Source of the DNA: Ianthella basta
Taxonomy: Eukaryota; Porifera; Demospongiae; Verongiida; Ianthellidae
Length of the DNA: 64,000 nt
Direction of reading: 5' to 3'
NCBI GenBank assembly: GCA_964019415.1
Contig: OZ025871.1
Span: 9,723,713 to 9,787,712, forward strand
Below, piece by piece: positions 24,001 to 36,800 of this stretch (its first letter is position 1; every line of letters starts with the position of its first letter). A model generated the notes under the pieces. That model worked only from the letters and a program-made list of their open reading frames with translations, ran no database searches and was not told where the DNA came from. The position numbers were made by a program, and so were the translations under genes.

Positions 24001-24813
24001 AGTATAGTTGTTGAACATTCTCCAAATGGCAACATTATAATCCTCAGTAAAATGCAATGCTTTGAGTGCTGTCATGCATGTAAGTAATAGAATACATTTG
24101 CCTACAAATTTTGTGTTGTATACGTTGTACAAATGTGTTGTATAAAATTTATGACTTGCATAAATTTGTTATAATTGTTTAACAATATTAATATTATTAT
24201 AATTGTATAAGAATATTTATATTATCATAATTGCTCAGATAACCCCCTAATCAACCCATCACTACTCAGGAAACAGACAATACTAACTTTCAGCATCCCT
24301 TACTTCAGCAGTTACCTTCTTTGCTCTGAGGTAGTCCTTCAGGCTCCCATTGGGAACAAACTGCATGATGAGCATCACTGGGAGGGTGGTGGTGACACAG
24401 CCAATCATCTTCAGGACATGAGAGTTGCTACCATCAGAAACTCTCTTCATCACATTAATCTCATCCATAAATAGTTTTCTCTCACTGTCATCACTGCTGA
24501 AACCTGCAACAGAAATGACAGGCACTACATGAGTGTGTATGCTAGATATGATTTTCTAAGCTTAAATGTGTTCCTGAGCAAGTAAATCTCAGCACTCACT
24601 TCGAAGCATTTTTACTGCAACAGTCAAGTGTGACTTCCCTTCAAACTCCATTTCTTGCTTGTGTGCATAGATCCTGGGTGACATGGCCTTTACCGAGAGC
24701 TTTCCTTTGAACACAGCTCCATAGTTGCCTTGGCCTAATTGGTCTCCAATTGTAATCACACTTCTAGAAAGCTCCCAAGCATCTCCATTAGCATCAGATA
24801 AGAAGTGCACTGC
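15006..24813 (-). CDS. Gene B kinase domain and C-tail exons
   Basis: Seven exons with [40 protein letters not shown], a single activation tyrosine in [18 protein letters not shown], and CW followed by RPTF. The tail has YKYMPL and ends soon after. Exon lengths (214, 188, 72, 206, 41, 97, 259) equal those of gene C exactly, and intron sequences between them also align, indicating recent duplication. The final exon is separated from the previous one by about 6.8 kb because a LINE lies between them. Confidence 0.92.
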
Positions 24814-27800
24814 CTGTGTTCAAACGGTCAAGGGCATTGTGAACATGTATTGAGTAATTTTATGAATGTGCTTACATGAATTTATCATGCATAACAATAA
24901 TTATTACAGTACTCTGACAGTTTATCTTAATAAAATTGTAGTGCACAATAAACTGCATGCAAAAATTTGAACTGATGAATCTTATGCTCCTTCAATTCAT
25001 AAATATTGTACCTCGTTATTGTTCTGTACACTTGCATGGTACTGTGCTGATGGAACCATCCTGCAGTATTAAAAAATTTTCATAAAATTGACAGTAGAAC
25101 GGCAAGTGCAGGCATGTCATTATACTGAAGGTCAGTATAATTATATACCTTGCAAGTACTACCAAGCTAACTAGAGTGGATCCAAAAGGAATGCATCGAA
25201 AATGCATCATGCAGTCATGAGCACAGGAGTAGTATACTCACAACTCTGACAGTATATCCCCCATATACAGAAGTGAGCTGATTGAGGACCTCCTTATAAA
25301 TGAAACTGTTGAATGCTACATGGTGTGCTGATCTCCTCATGAATGCTACTAGTACAAAATTTATACCCAGTGTACAAGTGCACTACCTCTCTGTCTTCTG
25401 TCTTCTGCATTTTCTGATTCTGCACCAGATGCAGACTGCAATAGGCACACAAGCTCCCCCAACCGACAGAAACACAACAACCACAACTGCCACAATGGTA
25501 GCACTGTTGGTTGATATCATTGCACTAGGTGGTATGTCAGTCTCTGCAGGTATTGGTTTCAAAGTACAAAATGTATGCATGATCCATTTTCTATAATGTA
25601 GCAAGATTCTTATACATACAGTCACTGAATGCTAGACCTTGCAAACATTCAATATACCTGTCGCAATGTTTTCCACAAACACCATCAACTGACTTCGGTT
25701 GGACACCCAGTAGTAATTTGAAGGAGAAATCTCTACTACTAGTAAGCTCTGATCTCCAGCCTTGAAAGATGGTAGACCAGTGACATTTATGATACAATTG
25801 ACTTCAGTATCATTCGTCAGAAAGAAACAGCAACGATCTTGTGCAAGTTGGAAACCTATAATGGCGTACAGATATGCAGAAACATAGAAAATATTAAATA
25901 GCTACACGTATGCATTATGCGAACATCAGAAGTCACATCTAAAATCATGAAGAAAGATTTGGTTGTGAAATGGGTGTGAAATGGTTTCCTATATGAGTGC
26001 TCAAAGACCATGCTGTGCTATGCAACTGTCTGAACTTTCAAGAATATCCATCAAAATCATTATAATTATGATGTATCATAATTGGCGAGCCGAAAGGCGA
26101 GGCAAGTAATCATGATGCATTGTCGTCCCCCGTTTGTATATATGTATATATGTAACTATGTATAATGTATATCCGTCCCAGTCAACCCAAGACACCTAGA
26201 TTGTGCAATAGCCCAGTGTTCTCTGCAGGTGCTCACGACAGCAAAATGCTCTACTTGGCCACCGTTAGCCGCAAAACTGCTCAACACTCCATGCACTTCA
26301 TCGCTGCATGCTGCGTTCAGATTGCTGTTAACGTTGCCCATTGCTCAAGCGAGGGTTACACGCCTGTTGGCGAGTTCGCCATATTGGCTGACGTCATTTG
26401 CCCCGCATGGCCGGGTACACTAAACAAAACACACACTGTGGTTAGCTAAGCAGGGACGAGCTTCTCTGCGCAGCTCTAAAAATGTAGGTGTTGATTGCCC
26501 AGCTGCCATTCAGTGCTTCGTATGGCTTGCTATGCCTTCTTTCTGCCAGCCAGTGAAAGCAGATTGCAGTTCTATTATATATTGCCCAAAATGTACTTGC
26601 CCTGGTCAAGTTACGCTCATCACTGTACTTTACTGAAATAGCTAGCTATATACATTCAAGCGAGGCTGGTTGCATTTTAATGTATGCCCTAGCATTGCAT
26701 ATAAAGTCATGTAACATATGTTAATATATACTATTACCAAGGAAACCATGTTTTCTCAGGCCTATCATTATATATCTCCTAATTGGACATGGTTTCCTTG
26801 GTAACAGTATAAATATTACATATAGTTGCTTCATGGAATAGTCAATACTAGAGCATACCCATTTCAACTTACTGTCATTGAGAAGTCTGAAATTTGCACA
26901 AGGACATTCCCCTTTGCAAGACGTGGAATCTGTCAGACTACTTCGCATGATAAACACTTCCCAGTGCACTGATGTTACGTTAACACTAATTTCTGTTGTC
27001 TTCCAATAGTATTCAGGGACTGCATTAATTCAAGGAGGATGCAGTTACCATTGCATTAAACAGTGCAATGACTATAATAACAAATGAAACATGCATGCTA
27101 AACAGTTAGCAGCAAATGGAAAATACTAAGCAACTGTATGTCAAAGTTAAAATGGTGCAGCTATGCATTGCCTTTATAGACTGAGCAAACATTTTACTGC
27201 CCTCACCACTGAAGATTGTAACATCTTTCATTTTGGTGCAGGAAGAGTTGTCCATTTCTTTCTGACTGAGTGTTACCATTCCTGGGACTGTACTGGTTGG
27301 CAAGTCTATATTTTTACGTCCAATGACAATGACACATTGTTTTACTGTTTGCATTGATTGAAATTGACAGCTTGAGTTTAAGGCTGTATATAGACAATAG
27401 ACAAAACAAATTTGAACTACCTTTACCTGTACATATGAATTATAATTATATTATTATTAATTATACTAGAACTGATAATCATAGTTACTTACACACAAGT
27501 TTTTCACTGTTATTGAATACAAGGTTCAGAGTAATAGAATCTGCATCACAAGCAGGACTGCTCCGGGTTATGTTCACAATCACATCTTTAAAGCTTGCAA
27601 CTGCAACTGTCGCTTCATCATCCTCTTCACCAAAGCAGAACTCTTCTTGTACATCTAATTAATGTACAGTCATGCAAGTGATGCATATTATATGCCAGAC
27701 ATTTCAATGCAAGTAAACACCAACACAATTTGAGTGTTTTAAAATTTTAATGTAGGCTTGTGGGTTCAGCTGCAATGTGCTCAAATACAAGGCATACCTG

Positions 27801-30800
27801 TAGCTTCAATGTCAATTATTGAAATTGTCCCATATATGTAATGCATGCATATGTGTTAACAAATAATGGAATCATATTGGAATCATATATCACTATACCT
27901 TCATCTACAATTGTGATAGAAGCAAAATGGTGTGAACCTAGTCTGAATCCTTCTCCAGGAACTGCAATAGATGCTGTGAATGTTTCGTCACACTCTGGAA
28001 TATCATCATTCACCAGTGGAATATTCACACTTGCAGCAACTGATCCACTTGTGAAATTCACCAAATAAATGCCACAGTGTATGTCATCCATACCTATTGG
28101 GAGACGGTTTAGCATTAATTGTAAATAGTGAATCAAGTCTTCCATAGTGTAATGATCATTAGGCTAAGTAAAATTATACTTGTTTACTGTCTGGCAGTGA
28201 TAATCAGATATGGGAGGGAGGTCCAATTGTAAGTCCATTTTTACATTGGTTAGTGTACGTCATGTGTAACCAGGTACGAACGTTACAGGTGGCTGGTACA
28301 CAGAGGGGATGGTTGCTTGGTTTGAGTAACATCGATGGTGTGGCCAGGCAGGGGCAACATGTGGTCAAGGTGACCTGTGGTACCACATGTGGTCAGGGCC
28401 ACCTGCAGCTGTGGTGCCAGTTAAGACTTCTCACTTTTCGGGTACATATATAATATTATATTAAGGTAGTAGGTACCTGTCAGCTAAAAGCTTTCTTTAG
28501 GGTACATTACTTTTGCCTATGCAACTCTCAAACCATAAATCCACCAATGATGATTGTTACAAATGTGATAAACAGGTAAATTTTCCATAATTTGATGCCA
28601 CTTGTTAATTGATCGAGGATTCCCTTATTGAGATAATCTAAGTGAAAGTGAAAAATTATCACCTTGATTGAAGTCAAGCAACTCCAGGGAAATTCGATCT
28701 TCCTCTACCCCCAAAGGCTGAGATGGACCAAACCAGGGATATACAATCTATAGACATGAGTGCACAAACCCATGGCAGCTATTAACTAGTTTCCATCTCG
28801 TTGTGGAGTTATTCTCTATCCCTTTTTAACTTACGAAATTTGCGATAACTCGATCACAGAAACAATTTTCCGTTATCGCTGCCATAGGAATCTGCCCAAC
28901 ATAATGCTCTACACGATGAAGCAAACCGCGTTTGGATCGGTTGTAACGCTTCAGACTAGATAGCTCTGCAACACCTTTAGCACGCACAGTGGCATGCCAG
29001 AGTAAGTGCCATTGAAACATTTCGTACTTGCTACCTAACCCAAAGCTAGGAACAACCTTTATAATGCAGAATCTAGTAGCTTTCAAGCTTTGCAAGTGGA
29101 ACGATCGCCCACAAGAGGCCGAAGTCTGCTATACTTCCCTCGCCATTGATTAGGAAGGCCAAATAGTTGTGGTTTCACACCTCATTTCACACCTGTCATC
29201 TTCCCTATCCTATGTATAAACATCCCAGCTGCCAGCAGTCAGCAATTACAATTCAGACCATTAACACTTAGAGTTTGCCACAAATCCCCGAATTTTCATT
29301 CTTTCATAACTTGTGACAGTGTGAAAGTACAGACTTGGAACTTTCAGTTAAGACTTCTGATGATGAAGATATTTCAACCATGCACAAATGAAGGCCAACT
29401 GATTTGGTCACTTTAGCCGTACCTACTATCTTAAGAAGACCTTATCCATTTATGGTTAGGGCTATAAATACCATTCAGGTGGCTAGTATACAGATGGGAC
29501 AGATAGGGATGATAAACAAGTAATAGATTATATTTGGCTTTATGCATAATTATATGTATATATATACTTCAGTGCATTAGCTTACAATGAGCAGTGCTGT
29601 TAGTAATATTCATAGTGATGATGAATTCCTCATCACTGGCAGTACTTGCAGTGACAGTCAAAGTGAGATGTTCTCCTTCCCTCACTTGAACATATTCTTC
29701 TTCCAAAGAAACAATAATCTCATCCTGAATGTAAACATTTGCCTCCCGGATACTTCCCAAACTAATTACAACATCATCATATATGTCGGAAGGAGGTGAT
29801 AGCTGCACAATGAAGTGCTCTGTGCCTTCATTTGAGTTAAGATCTTCAATGATAGGGATTTCTACCACTGCAGATGTCTGATCGGCTGGGAAGATCCCAA
29901 CATAGGAACCTGCTTTAAAGTCAAATCCAGCTGCAAAGGGACACATGAGTAGCAAATGGCAGCATCAGACACTAAGACATGACAAAAGTTAAGTTGTGTA
30001 TCCATCCTTCATAACTTCTGCACCAAAACACATACTCACCTGATGCATTTCCACTGCCAAATACAGTATTCACATGTACTGTATAGTTTGAATAGTTTGA
30101 ATTTGGAATGGCCCTGCTGGAGTTGAGAGTCAGACTGACACTCCCAACTGACTCATAGACAAGATAGTCTGACTTACTGAAGGCGCACAGTACTACAGCT
30201 GTGTCCTGAATGACAACAGTAGTTGATATGTTTGTGTCATTGGATTCTGACTGTACCGTGGCAGAGAAGCTCTCCTCATCTTCATCCAACAGGTCAGGAT
30301 GAATTAGAATCTCCATTATTGCAGTATTTGATCCTTTGTGAAACACTGCTGTGATGTTTTCGCTTCCAGAAAGTGTGGTATAGTCACTTCCAACTATTAT
30401 ATACAGTGTCATATAAAATTAATACAATTGATGGTGATCATCAAATGCCTGAACAAATACTGTTGTGTGTTATGATACAAATGTGTAGTACATATTCACT
30501 TAGTCGCCATTGCATAGATGTTCATTGAACTTAATTGGCACTTTTGTCAGCCATATAATTATTTTGAGGGTCACCTAGAGTTTCTCACTTGATTCAAAAT
30601 TAGTTTAGGAACCAAGTGGGTTAGAATAAATACTATTCTTTTTATTCTCCAGTTACCTTATGGCTGCAAATTTTGTGGCAACTAAAATAGTATTTATATA
30701 GATGTGGAATGCACTTAAGGTAGTGTAGTATTGACCTGAATTGCGCATGCTTGGGTAGAGCCTCTTATGGACTATTTCAAAATTCGGTAGAAAGCATTCT

Positions 30801-33800
30801 TTATATAATTCACGGATAACTACTGAGCGTACAGTGCATAATTTCATATGATTTATGAAAGGCATCATACCAGGCCATAGTAATTGTGAAGCGTTTGAGA
30901 TTGGCATTATGCAACGCAGTCACCCATGAGGTTTGCTTTTTAGGGGGTAGATCACAAGGATGATGCAATAGTGAACAGATGCCTTGGAATTTGGATACCA
31001 AAATAGCAAGTATTACTATTTTGGTATCCAAAGTCCATAGGATATTGAAAAGCTAAAACAATATACTAGGACTATCCAGCATAGATCAATATTGATACCT
31101 GCACAACAAATTCGAAAATGATGCCCAGAGAGATGCCCTTGTGGTGTGTAGCAATTAATGTCAAAAGTACCAGATAATTATAGAAGACATAAGCTACTTT
31201 CATTCTCCCACCCACAAGTTAACACATGTCCTGCCCCGGCCTTTTTGCCCCTATCTGTCACTTTCTTTCCACCTTGCCTGCAGATATATTAAATTGCCCT
31301 GCCTTGTTTTGAAATTTCATTCACTGATAAGGGCCCTTGGATTAGGGTCGAAACGTTTGATTGGACCCCTACAACTGTCCCCAATTCGATTGGCTAAAGT
31401 AGTTTCCAGAGAAAGTTTGTTTGATGTAACCTAGCCGCTCAGAAGTCTTCAAGTCAAAAAGATACTTTCAGAAGTTTCAAATTTAATTCAATTTCAAGAG
31501 GTATGCACTGTATCTTGCTAGAAATAATTACAAGGATGTGCATTAATGCTTACTGAAAAATTGTACTTACATGTAGCTGACCCATCCTTCAATTGTACCA
31601 AAAGAGAATACTCTTCTCCAGCTGGTGAGAATGACATCAGCTCAAGTGTAAGTGCCTGTTGCACCTCATACTTCACGTATGTGGCAGAAGAGAAAGCTGC
31701 ATTGAAATTATAAAGAAATCATTCTTCAAGTCCATAAATCATATGGAAACTAGAAATTATAAAAACGTATGGATGTAGGGATGGCATACGAAGACTTAGT
31801 ACAGAAACAAGTAAATGATGCCACACACCAAAACATTAACCCTATGAAGAAGTGCTAACAATAGGCATCCTGCATTAATTTAAGGGTCACTGACACGGAA
31901 AAAATTTTCCAGCAAATGATACCTTACTATCAACCAACAACTGGTATGGTAGTCATAGATGCCACTGATGCCTGCAATAGGGAGAAATTCGACGATATAA
32001 AGTCGCCAAATAGGGTTCATTTTTCTATTGGTGACATAACAAAATAGACCGCTTCCGGAAATTCTTGTGACGTCACAAGAGGAACAAAGAAGACATCCAG
32101 GCCCAAGAACACACTAAGAGCACACGAGAATACACAATAAATATAGGTACAAGTAAAAGTTGTTACATGCACTGTGAAGCATTAACTATGGTCCTTACAT
32201 TCAAGGATGTGGGACTAAGGTGCGACATTCTTGTATGTGGAGCCCATGGTTAATGTTCCATTGTGTAACAACTTTTACTTGTATCTGTACTTTTTATGCC
32301 ATCCCTACATCCTTGCTATTTTTGTAGAAAATTGCCATTATTTCATTAAGAATTATGAAGATGACGAAACATGGAAAGTTGAGGTTTTTGGATGGGAGCA
32401 TGTAGTTTCGCTCGGAAGTAAGGTTAGTGCTGAATGGTATACAACCAACAGTTTGTCATAAGTAGCTTTTTTGCTGGTTTTTAGCCGTACAAGGTAATAG
32501 TGCTAATTTTCATCTGTATTACAGCATACAAACAACCACCACCATTCGTACATAGACAGCATTACCATGCCCAGTCAAAGTAATTGGACAATTATAGTTT
32601 GATTACTTAACAGCATCATTGTGTGGCCATTTGAAGTTATGTATGCACGTGGCTAGCCTCAGCCGAAGTTAGCTGGCACGCTGTTTTAAATACATGCATG
32701 GTCGTGCATTTCCCGCCATTATTAATTACAGCCAGTTGGTTTCCAGTCGCCGGTCCTGCATTCTCTTCGGTGGCTTAGTGCAGAAACCAGGTACTTAGCT
32801 ATTTATTTTAATGTTTGCCCCAGGGATACAGAAATAAGGTCCAATAACAGCATCAATGTCCTATGGTTGTGGTTTTTAGTATGTAGCTATAGCTTAGCTA
32901 GCTACATACTGTAAACAGTACAGAAGCTAGAAATAAAGAAAATACTTATTGTCTACAAAATTAGTAAGGGTGTAGGGATGGCTTAAAAGGACAGAAACAA
33001 GTAAAGGCTGCTATATACACACTCTGTCAGTGGAGCATTAACCATCGTCCATACAGTCAAGGATGTAGGAACTCCGCGGTGCAACATTCTTGCACTTAGG
33101 GACCATGGTTAATGCTCTTCTGTGCAACAGCCTTTACTTGCTTCTGTCCTTCTTATGCCACCCTACATCCCTACTATTTTTATAGAAAATTTATATTATT
33201 TCTAGACTTATTTATATAATAATGCATCTCTACTGCAATTTGTTCCAGATGTTGTCATACTCTTAGATAGCAATCAGCACAAGACAAAGCAGTTAACCTG
33301 TATTTTATAATCTGTAACTACCTCAAACTGGTACTCAATTTTATACAGACAGAAAGGATACACATTGAGACACTAAGCTCTCTATAAAGCGTATTTTGGA
33401 GTAATATCATAACCACCATTGAAGCTCCATTGGCGGCCCGGGGACCTATAATTATTATACACTCCAAGCAAACATTAATTATACGTGAACACATAATTAT
33501 ATACACATATTTAGGCTGCTCTCAAAACCATCTAGTAATCTTCCAGAATATAATTTCACCACCAAAATACATGTTTGCAAGTGGACAATTAGCAGTTGGG
33601 GAGTGAAACACCAATTCAATTTGTATACGGTTATTTATTTTTAAGCAGGTATGATGCTTGATGGAAGAACAATTATGGATTTTGCTCATTAAGACTAAAA
33701 ATCAGACAGCACAGTTGTGCTGTCGATGTAGGGATGGTGGTCATTGTTTATATGCTGTAATACAAACGAAATGTAGCGCTACTCCTGAACAGAAGTAAGA

Positions 33801-36800
33801 ACTGCCACAAGAAACCGCTTACAAGGAAGAGAGGCTGTACAGTATACAGAGCTAACCTTACTTCCACGCTCGACACGCCATTTTATGTTGTTGTCTCCAC
33901 AAGCTTTAGCCAAGGTTATTCACCTAATCCTCCTCCAGTTTTAATTCAAATCTTCCACAGCGCAGTCAGATAACTGTTCTAAGGTGAATACAACATAAGC
34001 TTTGATTGGCGTTCGTCTGCATGCCGTTATTGAAGGTCATCTGCGGTTGTGCCATTTGACAGCCATTTGCAATTACTGTGCGGTTTCTTCCTGCCAGCAC
34101 TTTAGTTAGCTGCGCGCCACTTCCAGTTTCACTCTACAACTTACATCAGGGGTGTAGGTATGTATGGTGCAACTCTCGTATGTAGGGGCCATACATCTAG
34201 ACCACCTGTGGTGTGAGTACAGCTGTATGGTTTAGCTACATAAAGCCAGTATTATTGTTCCTGACAGTGACAGAAAATTGCGTTTATTGAAGTTGCTAGG
34301 TGACAAAGCCAGGCTGGAACTATGAACAATATTTCCTATATAGATCACGTATTTCTTCTGGGGAGGGGGAGGGAGGGGCTATAGCCCCTACCCCCCTGTT
34401 TTGCCGCCCTAGCCTGCATCACAACTATATATATAGCTAACTTTCAGCCTATCCAAACATAGGTAATTGTAATATATACTTGACCCACCTGCCACAGCCT
34501 ATACCCTAGGCTGCCCACCCAGACACAACCCACATTGTGCTACACACCCTGCCAAGATTCAGAGAACATCCCTTTATTGCCACTGTTGTTTGGAAAACCA
34601 GCCCATGTGTAATTTGCATTCCATAAAAGTAGAGAAACAAGGGTGTGTATCCAAAAACAAGAGCAGATGTAGAGATGGTGCAGGGTGTACCTGCACGTAT
34701 GGCCAAAAAACGGTGCACCCACTTTTGGGCCCTCTCTGTTTGGCACTATACACTGTAAGAACAGTGGTGGTTTCGAGCCACCAGTGGTGGTTCTCAGGGA
34801 CAAGCAGTGGTTTCAAACAACCTTTAGTCCCTGAGAAACCACCAATGGCGGTCTGAATCCGACACTGTTTTACAGTGTACACCAACACAAACATTGTACA
34901 CTTCACTGTCAACATTTGTGAAGTTCAAACACCCTATATCCAGGATGCGAGTGGCTTATACAGCGTACAGAGTGCAGTTGTACATGCGCCATGGTGTACA
35001 CCAGACTGCAAGTTCTGAGTATTCAGGCTTTCCTCATTAGCACTTCAGTCATGTACATGGATATATGCATGCAACAAAGTGGTATATGTACATGGGAATA
35101 TATGGCTGGAATGGGCTCCTGTGGCAGTCCTTGTTATTGCACACTCACAATTGCACTATAATGCACAAGTGGAGAAACAGGGGACGGTAGCAAGACCACA
35201 AGCATGGGAAAATGTTGGCAGATGTAGGGATGGTGAAAACGTATTCCAAGTCAGCACATGTTAATGACCTGGGTTTTGTATGGACCGGCCCTCCTCCTTG
35301 TTGCATGGACTGGCTGCCCCCCCTCTTTGCATGGACCAGCCCTCCTCCTTGTTCCTACATTATTTTAGCCAGGTGGTTTTGCCATATACCTTGTAGGTAC
35401 ACACCACACCATCTCCACATCTGCCCTTGTTTTTGGAGGAAACATTTTACACACCTAATAATTAATAATATTATGCTATGCGATTAGGTAAATTTGAAGT
35501 TGCAAGGTATTATATATATAACATTACCAGCATTATGAAAACGTTTCAAGAGAACATGCACAGTTGGTGTAGTGTCCATATAATGTACACATCCTGTACA
35601 TTGTTAATTGTTTCTTTGTACAGCATATATAATATATATAGAGCCAGCCATGAATTGCACAACTGCACGGGATTGTGCGAGAGCATGCAAAAATATGCAA
35701 AGCAAACACAAGTCTTATCTGCATGTATACTTGTACCATTATTATACAAATATTACATGTTCTTTAAGTTATTATGTATTATATAAGGTCACGTACATAC
35801 TTCCGAACTTACTGAGAAGCCTGATGTTCACAGTGCCTTTTGGTGCATTGCTAAATGGTAGCGAATTCAGTCCCCTGCTGAAGGATAACACTACACACTC
35901 AAAGACACGAGGCAATGTGGAGTTCAATGGGCCAACAGTGAGTTCTAAGGTATTGCTATTCAGACGGGCCCAAGGCACTGTTACTCCTGAGCCACTTATT
36001 GCTACAGTCCTGTCCACTGGCACACGCCAAACTACCATGTAGTACTGGCTAAAACGCTCAACTATCTTCAGAGGACAGGACAGTGTAGATTGCTCCCCTT
36101 CTGCCGCAATCAATGGTACAGTGTTATCTGGAGGTACAGCTGCAATATGGAAAAGAAGATACTCAGATGATGTTGTCGCTGTCCAGGACATTTTGCATAT
36201 TACAAACAATGTTGGGGAGTATTAAGTTCAAGTTACAAGTCACTCTTATTCTATAAGAACTAGCACATCATTAAGTAGTCTATAGCTAAGATCAACTTTC
36301 AAATGATTGCAATGTTTTGCCCATTTCAGGCTTCATTATGCAAAGTTGTACAACTGAATATCGACAGGTGATGATAGGCAGAAACAGAAACAGAATTTGT
36401 AGGATATATAGAATCTGTCAGTAACAGAGTGCATCCGACCAATCAGATAATCCAGTGAATGTTAGAATTGCCAATGGAATATACACATGTGTTCAGGCTA
36501 GCTTAGACTAAGAATTGTCTGTGCTTAACTGTATACCTAGCCTTGGTATGGCAGTTACCATCTCCATTTGGGATTTGTATTTATGCTAATGTAGCTATGT
36601 ATAAGTAGCTAGACTGGCAAACGTGTATACCCCTACAACTTGTACCTCCCCAACGTAGACAGTGCTACCACACTCTCTCATAATACAGTCAAACCACGGC
36701 CAATGGGCAGCTGTAAAGCTGCAGTATTATCAGTTGTATGTACATGTTACTTAACTTGCAAAATCACAGCAGACCAAATTACTGCAGAAATGGCTTGGGT

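Larger units (their letters stand above)
33190..35812 (-). other. Gene B intron 2, remaining part
   Basis: No exon could be supported. Besides the MITE at 34749-34879 it has several scattered copies of gatgtagggatggtg-like words (33727, 34140, 34667, 35215) related to the palindromic MITE ends, and a ~33-bp short tandem repeat at 35280-35357 (tggaccRgccctcctccttgtt). Confidence 0.5.

Noticed and set aside
35608-36042. 144-codon plus-strand frame
   Set aside because: Antisense of the gene B Ig exon 35813-36139.
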